NCBI GenBank assembly: GCA_028015205.1
Contig: CM051521.1
Location: 68,494,314 to 68,558,313, forward strand
Source: Mytilisepta virgata
Lineage: Eukaryota; Mollusca; Bivalvia; Mytilida; Mytilidae
Reading direction: 5' to 3'
DNA: 64,000 nucleotides
The notes below the pieces were generated by a model. The model saw nothing but the letters and a program-made list of their open reading frames with translations. It ran no database searches and had not been told where the DNA came from. Each line of letters opens with the position of its first letter. The first letter of the stretch is position 1. Shown piece after piece: positions 35,794 to 46,440 of this stretch. The translations under genes were made by a program, and so were the position numbers.

Positions 35794-36537
35794 CGGATAT
35801 TTGACGGTTTATCACGCTGTTGTTCTTTCTAGTTCTATCGCTAATTTCACAGCATCATCGATAGATTTGGGGTGAGATTGATGAATTCTTAAACGCATAT
35901 CCGCATCTTCCAACGCATCGACAAAGTGATCTCGACTTAGCTGTTCCTGCAACTCCGCTTGAGCCTTTGGATACGCTTTCCTACTCAATCTTTTTATCAT
36001 TTGGGCTAATTCCGGCAACGACTGGTCTCTCCTTTTAAGAATATTTTTGAGCTGAACTAGGAAAAGTTCGGTCCTGTTATCTGTTCCGAATCTCCTATTT
36101 AATGCTTCTGATATAGTTTTTTAATCCTTACGCTTTGAAGAATCGATGTCAGCCAATACTTCTTGAGCATTTCCTCTTAAACTTGAAACCAAAAACATAG
36201 CTTTGTGTTTATCATCCCATTGATTTAATTCGGAAATTAATTCAAACTGAATTTTATAATCCTCCCATGATACACTTCCGTCATATTGAGCGGATCGAAC
36301 GATCGGTTTATCCTAAGATCCAACTGGTAGCAATTTAGAAGCCCTTTGCACATTTGGACTAACGGTTTGTAATATTTCCGATTGTAAAGATTCGTATTCC
36401 CCTTGTAAGCGATTTATTTCATCGTCATCCTTTACTTTCGGAGTGGATGTTGATAATCCTAATCCAGTATCATAATCAAACACGGGAGGTCGAGCTCCAT
36501 AAAATACAGTTCTATCTGGGGATATTCCCTCTGCCAT
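35794..36537 (-). pseudogene. Duplicated gypsy gag amino half
   Basis: Same frame and same internal stops as the first gag copy, from MAEGISPDRT at 36537 to ELERTTA, then cut at the duplication junction before the zinc knuckle. Sharing the stops shows the duplication happened after the element had already decayed. Confidence 0.9.
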
Positions 36538-36652
36538 ATTGAATATGAAACTAGTGCGCTAATTATTAAATCCGTCAAGAATATTTTTACACTTAATCCA
36601 ATTCCTAAGAATAAAACAAATCACATAAATCCACACCGCTGCCACCAAAAAT

Positions 36653-37096
36653 TGTAACGTGACCGGGAGCGATGGACGCAAAGTGACATGACGAAGTTCT
36701 TAATTCACATTAACTGCATTGCAGTTGATTAATAATCCAGATTAGTATTTACAAGTTTATTTACAAATATACAATTCAAGAGACATATATTCCATAGGTT
36801 TTTCACAAAAGAATTACACAGAAAATAATATTCAACATTCTTTATTAACACTCAAACCTAAACTGCCTGATCAGTAAATTCCCAGTATCTAATATTACAG
36901 ACACACTTATCTCAAGGTTAAACAGTGAAACATAACCAAAAAAAACCCGTTATATCACTCCCTTAAAAATAACAAGATTCTTATCTTTATCAACTTTGAC
37001 ACACCATTGAATAATTTCATGGCCAAAATAACGCTTTACAGATTAAAATAGAAATCAGCATAATAATTATATTTACAGAAAACCAAAAATATCACA
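36653..37096 (-). repeat. Duplicated probable gypsy LTR
   Basis: Copy of 34607-35050, with the same CGTTACA edge and TGGTGGCAGCGG leader. Same uncertainty about the distal limit. Confidence 0.45.
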
Positions 37097-37839
37097 ATAC
37101 TGTATAGAAATCAAATGCATAAAATGAAAAATGAACGCGGAGTTTAAGTTCCAAGCTTAAGTTTCCAATTTAAGAAATAAGACCCCTATGGGTCCCATTT
37201 TTTGAAAATCAAAATTCTTAAACCTTATTACGCATCTACATACTATATATGATAAAACTGTATAGAAATTAAATGCATAAAATGAAAAATAAAAGAGGAG
37301 TTTAGGTCACAAGCTTAAATTCCAAATCTTCAAAATTCGACCCCTTTGGGCCCCAATTTTTGAAAATGAAAATTCTAAAACCTTATTGCGAATCTACATA
37401 CCATATATGACAATACTGTATAGAAATTAAATGCACGAAGTTAAAAATGAACGAGGGGTTTAGGTCAGAAGTAAGTGTGACGGACGGGCAGACGGACGTG
37501 GGCGATAACAATATCACCGAACTTTTTCGAAGTGCGGGGATAATGATTTGTAAGTTAATACAAATGATGTTTGTTAGGGCCTGTACAAAGATTCCTCATT
37601 TCGTACTGATCGGGCGAAAAAAACATGGCCGCCATGGGCAATTCTTGTTTCTGATTGGCTGAAATTTGAAAAATCATCTCTAAAACTACAGGTGCAAATG
37701 ATTTGTAACTTGATACAACGGATGTTTGTGAGGTCTTCTACAAAGATTCCTCATTTCAACTTGATCCGGCAAAAAACATGGCTGCCATGGGCAATTGTTT
37801 CTGATTGGCTGAAATTTAAAAAATCATCTCCTCTGAAAC

Positions 37840-38053
37840 TACCATTGCAAGTGATTTGTAAGTTGATCCAAATGATGTTTGTGAGGTCTTCTACAAAGAT
37901 TCCTCTTTTCAACTTGATCCGGCAAAAAGCGAGATATAGGTATTACTTTCCGGCGGCGGCGGCGGGGTATACTTTTGTAAAACTTTATTATTATTTGCAC
38001 ATGTAATACCTACAATTAAGATTTATATGATTTTTAATTGGATTAACATCATC
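37840..38053 (+). repeat. End of the ~165-bp repeat and a (CGG)5 run
   Basis: A last monomer runs to about 37928; CGG repeats five times at 37951-37965. The rest, to 38053, shows nothing I recognise. Confidence 0.7.
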
Positions 38054-39545
38054 CTTTCCCAAAAGTACCAATTGCTCTGAGGAATTGGTATTTAACGGAA
38101 TCGAACGGAAACAGACATCTGTGTAAAAGAAAGTATGATTCATTTTTTTGTCTTACACCTCTATTTTCCAAATGAGTTGTTAGTGTTTTAGATATGAATG
38201 CAATAACCGGATCAAGGCAGGTCAGACAAAAAGTATTACACCTTTCATTCGTAATTAAATCTAATAAGAGAGGCCTTCCGTCGTCCTTATCGACGATGAT
38301 TAGAAACATTAATCATGTTGAATCTGATTTAAACTTTTTAATTAGTTATTCCGTTCCGTTCCTTAAAGTACCAATTGCTCTGAGGAATTGGTATTTAACG
38401 GAATCGAACGGAAGCAGACATCTATGTAAAAGAAAGTATGAATCATTATTTTTGTCTTGCAACTCTTTTTTTCAAATGAGTTGTAAGTGTTTTAGATATT
38501 AATTCAATAACCGGATAAATAATTGATATGAATTTACCACATAGGCAGGCCAGACAAAAAGTATTACTCCTTTCATTCGTAATTATATCTAAGAGAGGCC
38601 TTCCGTCGTCCTTTCCGACGATGATTAGAAACATTGATCATGTTGAATATGATTTAATCTTTTTAATTTGTTATTCCGTTCCGTTCCGCAAAGTACCAAT
38701 TGCTCTGAAGAATTGGTATTTAACGGAATCGAACGGAAACAGACATCTGTGTAAAAGAAAGTATGATTCATTTTTTTTGTCTTGCACCTCTATTTTCCAA
38801 ATGAGTTGTTAGTGTTTTAGATATGAATGCAATAACCGGATCAAGGCAGGTCAGACAAAAAGTATTACACCTTTCATTCGTAATTATATCTAATAAGAGA
38901 GGCCTTCCATCGTCCTTATCGACGATGATTAGAAACATATTGATCATGTTGAATCTGATTTAAACTTTTTAATTAGTTATTCCGTTCCGTTCCTTAAAGT
39001 ACCAATTGCTCTGAGGAATTGGTTTTTAACGGAATCGAACGGAAACAGACATCTATGTAAAAGAAAGTATGATTCATTATTTTTGTCTTGCAACTCTTTT
39101 TTCAAATGAGTAGTAAGTGTTTTAGATATTAATTCAATAACCGGATAAATAATTGATATGAATTTACCACATAGGCAGGCCAGACAAAAAGTATTACTCC
39201 TTTCATTCGTAATTATATCTAAGAGAGGCCTTCCGTCGTCCTTTCCGACGATGATTAGAAACATTGATCATGTTGAATATGATTTAATCTTTTTAATTCC
39301 GTTCCGTTCCGCAAAGTACCAATTGCTCTGAAGAATTGGTATTTAACGGAATCGAACGGAAACAGACATCTATGTAAAAGAAAGTATGAATCATTGTTTT
39401 TGTCTTGCAACTCTTTTTTTCAAATGAATGGTAAGTATTTTAGATATGAATTCAATAACCGGATAAATAATTTATATGAATTTACCACATAGGCAGGTCA
39501 GACAAAAAGTATTACTCATTTCATTCGTAATTATATCTAATAAGA
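38054..39545 (+). repeat. Left satellite arm: five ~313-bp monomers in dimer pattern
   Basis: AGTACCAATTGCTCTG recurs near 38064, 38367, 38693, 38999 and 39316. Spacings alternate (about 303, 326, 306, 317) because two monomer types alternate: one with CCGGATCAAGGCAGG, one with CCGGATAAATAATTGATATG. Each holds CCGTTCCGTTCC and CGGAATCGAACGG. The same monomers appear inverted at 42487-45075. Confidence 0.92.
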
Positions 39546-40224
39546 GAAAATTTATTGAAGAAAAGAAAGTACAGCCCAGTGTTTGCTATAAATAGAAACA
39601 CAAGCCCATCAGCGGGAGATAAATTCCAACAGAAGAAGACGTTTTCAGATGAATGAAATTTTTCACAATGATGAACCATTTTGTATTGAATATCTGAACA
39701 ATATCAAGAAGGAAATAAATATAGATTCTCCTTCAGGTACGAGTGGGTTATGGAATTTCTCCACCCGAGATAGTTAAATTTTCGATTTTCAACACGCGAG
39801 CCTGCAGCGAGCGTGTTAAAATCTAAAAATTTTTATTATTCCAGCCTATTTTGTTGTAGTTTTTATGTGATATGCAAACAATGATTGATCTTTTGAGCAT
39901 GCAAAGATCTAGGTTCAATTTATAATTATTACTTTAGGTATTCTAAATCTGTTCCTATACAGTTTTGCCATATTTGGTGTGTGAGTGAATAATGACGAGT
40001 TTCAGATCTAGTTCGCAATTCTTTTTGGTTGACCCACTTTTAACGGAAGTATAGCCCTTGGACCAGAAAAAATGTTATAGGTTCGACTTTTTATCGCTAT
40101 GCCTACAGTTATGTCGTGCTTATATTTGGTGTGTAGGCATATGACGATGAGTTACAGATGGAGTTTACGATCTTTGGTATGCCTAATTTCAATGGATAAA
40201 GAATGACCGAGTTTAACGCATGGC
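39546..40224. other. No recognisable gene
   Basis: AT-rich single-copy-looking sequence between the left satellite arm and the 190-bp repeats. It has only frames under 65 codons. I see nothing else in it. Confidence 0.5.
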
Positions 40225-40730
40225 GTTGTCCACGCACAAGAATCAAACTGATGACGACGGTATATGATTTGATAGGGGAATATATTATTTTCATTGAAAA
40301 TGTACATTTATAAGTGCGACATATCTTTGTAACTTGTCACAAACGTTCGAAATGAAGTGAGAAATTCCGTGATAATGTTTATTTTATGATGTCTTACTCA
40401 AAACCATTTAAAAATGTACACGAAAAAATTAACATACATGGGTGGTTTTACGCAAACTGGCAATCAAACGTGCATTATTCTCATTGGAAATGTACGTTTA
40501 TAAGTGGGACATATTCTTGAAACTTGGCACAAACGTTCGGAATCAAATGAAAAATCCCATGATAATGATTATTTTAGGATGTCCTACTCAAAAGCATTTA
40601 AAAATGTACACGAAAAAATTAACATCATTGGTGGTTTTACGCAAACTGGCAATCAACGTGCATTATTCTCATTGGAAATGTACGTATATAAGTGGGACAT
40701 ATTCTTGAAACTTGGCACAAACGTTCTGAA
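40225..40730 (+). repeat. 190-bp tandem repeat, about 2.6 copies
   Basis: AAAATGTACACGAAAAAATT occurs at 40411 and 40601, with GCAAACTGGCAATCAA and TCTCATTGGAAATGTACG following each; the last copy ends in an A run at 40730. The 88-89-codon frames here are repeat by-products. Confidence 0.85.
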
Positions 40731-41083
40731 AAAAAAAAAACGTAGTGCATCATGGGACTGGAAAACAGGCTAGTTTTCCGTACGTTAAATTACCCATCAT
40801 GCCATACGCGTAACGCCATCTTGTAGGGTATATAGGATACAATGTACCAATTCATAAAATACTGAGCGCAGACATCTTGTGAAGGAACATTTAGCGGTGA
40901 AATGAATATGAGACTCGCTGCCAATTGGTCAATATTAATTTAAATAAATATTAAATTTAATAACAAGCGATAGGTACAGAAAAATGCAAGAATGTTCTTT
41001 TTATTGTGAAAATTGTCTTATTAAAATAAATGATTAATTTATTTCCATCCTTTAATATATATTTTTTTCTATTTATTGTTTCA
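40731..41083 (+). other. Leader region of the transposase remnant
   Basis: No frame of note. It has GTATATAGGATAC (TATA-like, near 40829). At its end, TTTTTTTCTATTTATTGTTTCAG (pyrimidine tract plus CAG, 41063-41084) looks like a splice acceptor directly before coding sequence. The upstream exon, which in this family would carry a THAP finger, is not visible. Confidence 0.4.
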
Positions 41084-42370
41084 GGAATGAAAGCTGGCCT
41101 CCTTGACAAAATAAATCCAGATTGGGCACCTTCATTGAAACTCGGTCCTCATAAAATGACCACACCGGAATCATCCAAGAAGCGATATGAAAGGACACAG
41201 TCTAGGAAGGAGAAAAAAGTACAGTTTCATGCTGCAGAAACTATTCTACAACTGCAGTCTGCTGAAAATGATGAGCATGAAGAGGTTTTTTTCAGTGTCT
41301 GAATTGTTTACAGCCGAGGTTGAAACATCATCCGATAACATTTTTAATGACACAAATTGTACATTTAAGTTAATGGCAACACTTGTGAATGAATCATAGC
41401 CTGAAGGTGAGCATCAACAGGAGATCAAAAGGCTTAACTGGAGAATGCATCTTTGAAAGAGAAACTTAATGCTGGCACTGCTGACATCTGTCGAGATACT
41501 TTCAAAGAAGATGAAAAGGTCAAGCATTACACTGGACTATGTTATAAAACACTCATGGCTTTATATCATTTCCTTGAGCCTTGTATAACTCAAACATTAA
41601 GAAGTGCATTGTCAAAATTCCAGAAACTTGTTTTGGTTTTGATGAAACTAAGGCTAAAACTTGGAATTCAAGACTTGGGTTATCGGTTTAAAGTGAGTCC
41701 CAGTTGTATTTCCAAGATATTTCTTAATATGATGCATATAATGAATGTTCGCATGAAATGTCTGATATTATGGCCAGAGAGAAAAGAACTTCAAATGGAG
41801 TTTCGCAAATATTTTGGTGTAAAGGTCTCTATAATAATAGACTGTTTTGAGATAATCATTGATAGACCCTCAAATCTGTTAGCTCGTGCCGAAACATGGA
41901 GTAATTACAAACACCGCAATACAGTAAAGTATCTAATTGGAATTACCCCACAAGGAGCTGTTTCATTTCTATCCTCTGGATATGGTGGGCGCGTTTCTGA
42001 TAAGCATTTGACTGAAAAATGTGGGCTTTTGTCCAAACTTTTACCAGGAGACATTATATTGGCTGATTGGGGTTTTGACATATCTGAGAGTGTTGGATTA
42101 TGTTGTGCAGAGGTAAAAATTCCTGCTTTTTCAAGAGGGAAGAAGCAATTGTCACCTTTAGAGTTACAGTCCACTCGTAAAATTGCCCACTCACGAATTC
42201 ATGTGGCACGTGTCAAAGGACTTGTCAGGAATAAATATACAATTTTACAGAGTCTCATACCTATAGATTACCTCCACTGTCAGAGTGAAAACGAGCCAAC
42301 AATTGACAAGATTGCCTCTGTATGCTGTTCTTTAACAAATCTTTGTGACTCGGTTGTACCTTTTGATTGA
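41084..42370 (+). pseudogene. IS4/ISL2EU-type DDE transposase, nearly intact catalytic part
   Basis: After the acceptor, a first part reads KINPDWAPSLKLGPHK and SKKRYERTQSRKEKKVQFHA to a stop near 41300. A second part in another frame runs from about 41438 to the stop at 42370. Its 305-codon open stretch (from 41453) has an HTH_Tnp_4-like region (DLGYRFKVSPSCISKIF, residues ~74-90) and a DDE_Tnp_4-like core: Asp130 in IIIDCFEI, Asp205 in ILADWGFD, then RGKKQLSPLEL. The third acidic residue, expected in RIHVERV, is Ala252 (RIHVARV), a single-base change. A transposase would cut and join DNA at element ends; with the frameshift and this loss the copy should be inactive. Opposed satellite arms flank it. 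Confidence 0.85.
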
Positions 42371-42372
42371 CA

Positions 42373-42378
42373 AATAAA
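42373..42378 (+). terminator. Poly-A signal AATAAA of the transposase remnant
   Basis: AATAAA begins three bases after the stop codon; no other candidate lies before the ribozyme at 42436. Confidence 0.45.
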
Positions 42379-42435
42379 TGGTCTATGTAAATAGCTGAAC
42401 TTTTCTAAAAAAAATAATATATATATATGTAAAAC

Positions 42436-42490
42436 AAACCGTCGTTACCTACTAGGTAACCTGATGAGCTCTCACAGGGCGAAACGGTTT
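42436..42490 (+). ncRNA. Hammerhead ribozyme, type III topology
   Basis: All core nucleotides are present. Stem III: AAACCG (42436-42441) pairs with CGGTTT (42485-42490), closed by U42442-A42484. Predicted cleavage follows C42443 of GUC. Stem I: GTTACC (42444-42449), loop TACTA, GGTAAC (42455-42460). Core CTGATGA (42461-42467). Stem II: GCTC (42468-42471), loop TCACA, GGGC (42477-42480), with one G-U pair. Core GAAA (42481-42484). The open end is on stem III. Known: hammerheads occur in Penelope-like elements, retrozymes and some satellites, where they cut multimeric transcripts. Here the motif sits between the transposase 3' end and the right satellite arm, and its last bases (GTTTAAATACC) merge into the satellite monomer. 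Activity is untested. Confidence 0.88.
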
Positions 42491-43062
42491 AAATACCAAT
42501 TCTACAGAGCAATTGGTACTTTGCGGAACGGAACGGAACGGAATAACAAATTTAAAAGTTTAAATCAGATTCAACATGATCAATTTTTCTTAATCATCGT
42601 CGGAAAAGACGACGGAAGGCCTCTCTTATTAGATATAATTACGAATGAAAGGAGTTATACTTTTTGTCTGACTTGCCTATGTATTAAATTTATATCAATT
42701 GAATGCATATCTAAAACACTTACCACTCATTCGAAAAAAAAGAGGTGTAAGAGGTTCTTTTACACAGATGTATGTTTCCGTTCTATTCCGTTAAATACCT
42801 ATTCCTCAGAGCAATTGGTACTTTGCGGAACGGAACGGAACGGAATAACAAATTTAAAATTTAAAATCAGAATCAATGTTTGTAATAATTGTCGGAAAGG
42901 ACGACGAGAGGTCTGTCTTCTCAGATATAATTACAAATCAAAGGAGTAATACGTTTTGTCTGACCTGCCTATGTGGTAAATTCATATAAATTATTTATCT
43001 GGTTATTTAATGCATATCTAAAACACTTACCACTCATTTGAAAAAAGAGGTGTAAGACAAAA
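42487..43062 (-). repeat. Right satellite arm, first part (inverted ~313-bp monomers)
   Basis: Reverse complement of the left-arm monomer: GAGCAATTGGTACTTTGCGG at 42507 and 42810, each followed by GAACGGAACGGAATAAC. The 161-codon frame at 42464-42949 is a satellite by-product. Confidence 0.92.
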
Positions 43063-44491
43063 ACAAGAGGCTCACCAGAGCCTGTATCGCTCACCTGGAG
43101 TCTGGTTTTCATTGGACAATTAATCAACTATTTGACCAAGTTTGTTGCAATTGGTTCAATTGTTCAGGGAAAATTTGTTGAAGATTTATTTTTCATAAGG
43201 TTTAATGTTAAAATATGGTCCCTGATGGTGGTAGTCCTGGCAGGAAGTTGATAAAATTGACCAGGAATAAGGGTGAACCTTAAATAAATGTAACAGAACC
43301 CGACCTCAAATTACACAAACCAATAACTCCTAAATAGAATTTGGGATTCCCTTCAAAATTTCAGGGTAGGTAGATTCAACATGGCAAACATTTTTCAATT
43401 TACATTTCACTTCTATCTCAAATAGTTTTGGAGATAAATGACAAAAAATGTTAAATTTTGAAAATTTGACGAAAAAAGGGCAATAACTCCTAAATGGGTT
43501 TTGGGATTTCCTTCAAATTTTCAGGGTAGGTAGATCTTGTCATGCTGATCAATTTTACCCTGTCAGATTTTTGATATCTGTAACGGTTTTTAAGTTATAA
43601 GCCAAAAACAACACATGCACCCCTATATTTTAGTTTTAGCTACAACAGCCATGTTTTATGTCAGATCAAAATAAACTGAGGATCGTTTGTAGAGGACATG
43701 TCATAGATCATTCCTATTAAGTTTCAAACCAATCAGCCGAGCGGTTTCAGAGGAGATTTTTGAATGAAAAAATTTTGAAAATTTGACAAAAAAGGGCAAC
43801 AACTCCTAAATGGGTTTTGGGATTTCCTTTAAAATTTCAGGGTAGGTAGATCTCAACATGGCAAACATTTTTCAAATTTACATTTCACTTCTATCTCAAA
43901 TAGTTTTGGAGATAAATGACAAAAAATGTTAAAATTTTGAAAATTTGACGAAAAAAGGGCAATAACTCCTAAATGGGTTTTGGAATTTCCTTCAAAATTT
44001 TAGGGTAGGCAGATCTTGTCGTGCTGATCAATTTTACCCCTGTAAGTTTTTCGATATCTGTAACGGTTTTTGAGTTATTAGCAAAAAACAGCAATTTACC
44101 CCTATGTTCTATTTTTAGCAACAGTGGCCATGTTTTTCATCGAATCAATATAAAATGAGGATCGTTTGTGGAGGACATGTCATATATCATTCCTATGAAG
44201 CCTCGATCCAATCTGCCCAGCCGTTTCAGAGGAGAAGATTTTTGAAAATCAGCCAATCAGAAACAAGAATTGCCTCTGGTGGCCATGTTTCTTGACCAAT
44301 CAGAACTAAATGAGGAAATTTTGTTGAGGACCTTCCATACACCACTCATGCAAAGTTTGGTTGGAATTGGCCAAATGGTTTCTGAGGAGAAGATGTTTGA
44401 ATGAAAAGCTAACGACGGTCGGACGACGGACGGACGACGGACGTCAAGTGATGGCAAAAGCTCACCCTGGCAATAGCCAGGTGAGCTAAAA
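43063..44491 (+). mobile_element. Insertion with terminal hairpin, splitting the right arm
   Basis: Interrupts a monomer between GTAAGACAAAA and AATGAATCATAC, which are adjacent in the intact monomer near 44810. It starts CAAGAGGCTCACC and ends with a strong hairpin (AGCTCACCCTGGC-AATA-GCCAGGTGAGCT) then AAAA. Inside, a ~480-bp segment with CAATAACTCCTAAATGGGTT and TTTCAGGGTAGGTAGATC occurs twice (from about 43320 and 43800). No coding sequence. Looks like a non-autonomous element; a hairpin followed by CTAA is weakly Helitron-like. Confidence 0.6.
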
Positions 44492-45075
44492 AATGAATCA
44501 TACTTTCTTTTACACAGATGTCTGTTTCCGTTCGATTCCGTTAAATGCCAATTCCTCAGAACAATTGGTACTTTGCGGGACGGAAAGGAACGGAATAACA
44601 AATTAAAAAGTTTAAATCAGATTCAACATGATCAATGTTTCTAATCATCGTCAGAAAGGACGATGGAAGGTCTCTCTTATTATAATTACGAATGAAAGGA
44701 GTAATACTTTTTGTCTGACCTGCCTTTGTGTTAAATTTATATCAATTATTGATCCGGTTATTGAATACATATCTTAAACACTTACAAGTCATTTGAAAAA
44801 AGAGGTGTAAGACAAAAAAAAATGAATCATACTTTTTTTACACAGATGTCTGTTTCCGTTCGATTCCGTTAAATACCAATTCCTCAGAGCAATGAGGAAC
44901 GAAACGGAACGGAATAACACATTAAAAAGTTTATATCAGATTGAACATGGTCAGTGTTTCTAATCATCGTCGGAAAGGACAACGGAAGGGCTCTCTTATT
45001 AGACATAATTACGGATGAAAGGGGTAATACTTTTTATCTGACCTGGCTATGTGGTAAATTCATATAAATTATTTA
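44492..45075 (-). repeat. Right satellite arm, second part
   Basis: Two further inverted ~313-bp monomers (CCGTTAAATGCCAATTCC near 44537, CCGTTAAATACCAATTCC near 44866). The last is more decayed: GAGCAATGAGGAACG has lost the ATTGGTACTTTGC segment. Confidence 0.9.
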
Positions 45076-45540
45076 AAAACTAAGTATGTTGCGAAACAGC
45101 TCATGCGGCAATAGATAACAAGAAAAATAAATGGAAATGGTGAGCTGTCAAAAGGGGCGTAAAACGACTAAAATGTATGAAATACACAAGTCGAACAAAA
45201 CCAAATATAAAATAGTAAACATAGCACTAAAGTGCTTATCTGCAGCGCTGCTGCTAAATTTTTCGCACTAACCTCATTTTCCTATGCCTTATTGTTGTTT
45301 TGAGTCTTAACAGGGTTTCTGATACTGCAATAACATATAATACATTTACTTCAAATGTACCATTGTGAAATAGAATGATTGATCATTGGACAAATTTGGA
45401 GACATTTATACTATGTTGAACGGATATATTTAACCAGAAATTCAACTAATGGATAAGATGAATGGTTGATTAAAGACCAACACAATCCATGAATAACTAG
45501 AACTGTGAGTGACCTCACTGAGTGATACCCCATTTGCAAT
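45076..45540. other. No recognisable feature
   Basis: AT-rich sequence with only short frames. I see nothing in it. Confidence 0.5.
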
Positions 45541-46020
45541 ACTAGGAGTTTACGCTTACAAACTTCAAACCCATAAGCTGGATTATCTCCCTTTGCAAGC
45601 ATCTTAAGATAATTGTCTTCTTTCATATATATCTACATATGTTCAAAATTCATTGAAGGTTAAGGAGCAATTACACTGACAAGCTTTAAATTTGTAAAAC
45701 CCTTAAGTTTGATTATCTCCTTTTGCAAGCATCCAGTGATAATTATCTTGCTTCATACACATCTACCTATGATGCCCAACTTCATATAAAGTTTCATCAA
45801 AATGAATTGAACAGTTTAGGAGGAGTTGCGCTTACAAGCTTTAAACATGTAAAACCCTTAAAGTGAATTATCTCCCTTTGCAAGAATCCGGTGATAATTA
45901 GATTGCTTCATGCACATCTACATATGATGCCCAACCTTCACATAAAGTTTCATCAAAATCAATTGAACTGTTTAGGAGGAGTTGCGCTTACAATGTATAT
46001 GGACAAAATACTAGCAACTG
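45541..46020 (+). repeat. ~153-bp tandem repeat, about three copies
   Basis: Landmarks GCTTACAA..CTT, GATTATCTCC.TTTGCAAG and TCATC..AA.TGAATTGAAC recur at about 45550, 45678, 45830 and 45986, the first copy being shorter. Confidence 0.8.
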
Positions 46021-46440
46021 AGCTGGGGATATCGAATCCAATAGTAACAAGAGAGCTGTCTGAATGACAACAAACCGGGTTTTCCTTCTATTTCATTTTC
46101 ACTGAGTAACTTTTCTCCAACAAAGAAGTCAAGGGTCAAGGTCAGATGTAAACATCTTTAGTACACGACACATTATCTTGAGGTACACTACCCACACATC
46201 AAAGATCGTAGATTTAGGTTTTAAGACAAAAAGTTACAGGCTGGACATGATTAGCAATTTATTGACCTTGAGGTCAAAGTTCAAGGTCAACATCCTTAAT
46301 ATGGACACATCATCTTGAGGAAACCTACGTACACAACAAATATCCAAGGCCTAGGACTTAAGGTCAAGGCGAAGTAATTGAACGCCATATAGTGTTCATT
46401 TGTTGACCGTTTCAAGGGTAACATCACCTTGTCATTGTAT
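46021..46440 (+). repeat. Degenerate AGGTCA-bearing repeat remnants
   Basis: Contains GTCAAGGGTCAAGGTCAG (46129), TTGAGGTCAAAGTTCAAGGTCA (46268-46290, split here as GAGGTCAAAG and TTCAAGGTCA) and CTTAAGGTCAAGG (46358). The clusters are imperfect, in the plus orientation. Confidence 0.5.

Larger units (their letters stand above)
35794..37839. repeat. Tandem duplication copy B (2,046 bp)
   Basis: Junction GAAAC/CGGATATT at 35793/35794. Differences from copy A include one codon in gag (CCA to CTA, so PPVGS to LPVGS), GACGGACAG to GACGGGCAG near 37486 and a few single bases. After 37839 the sequence resumes with TACCATTGC, continuing the satellite. Confidence 0.96.

Noticed and set aside
37692..38006. 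104-codon frame in the ~165-bp repeat
   Set aside because: It reads the same repeated peptide (RSSTKIPHFNLIRQK) from tandem repeats and ends in unrelated sequence.
41905..42174. 89-codon minus-strand frame
   Set aside because: Shadow of the transposase core on the plus strand.
44257..44601. 114-codon minus-strand frame
   Set aside because: It spans the edge of the hairpin-ended insertion and the satellite arm, so it is a chance fusion.
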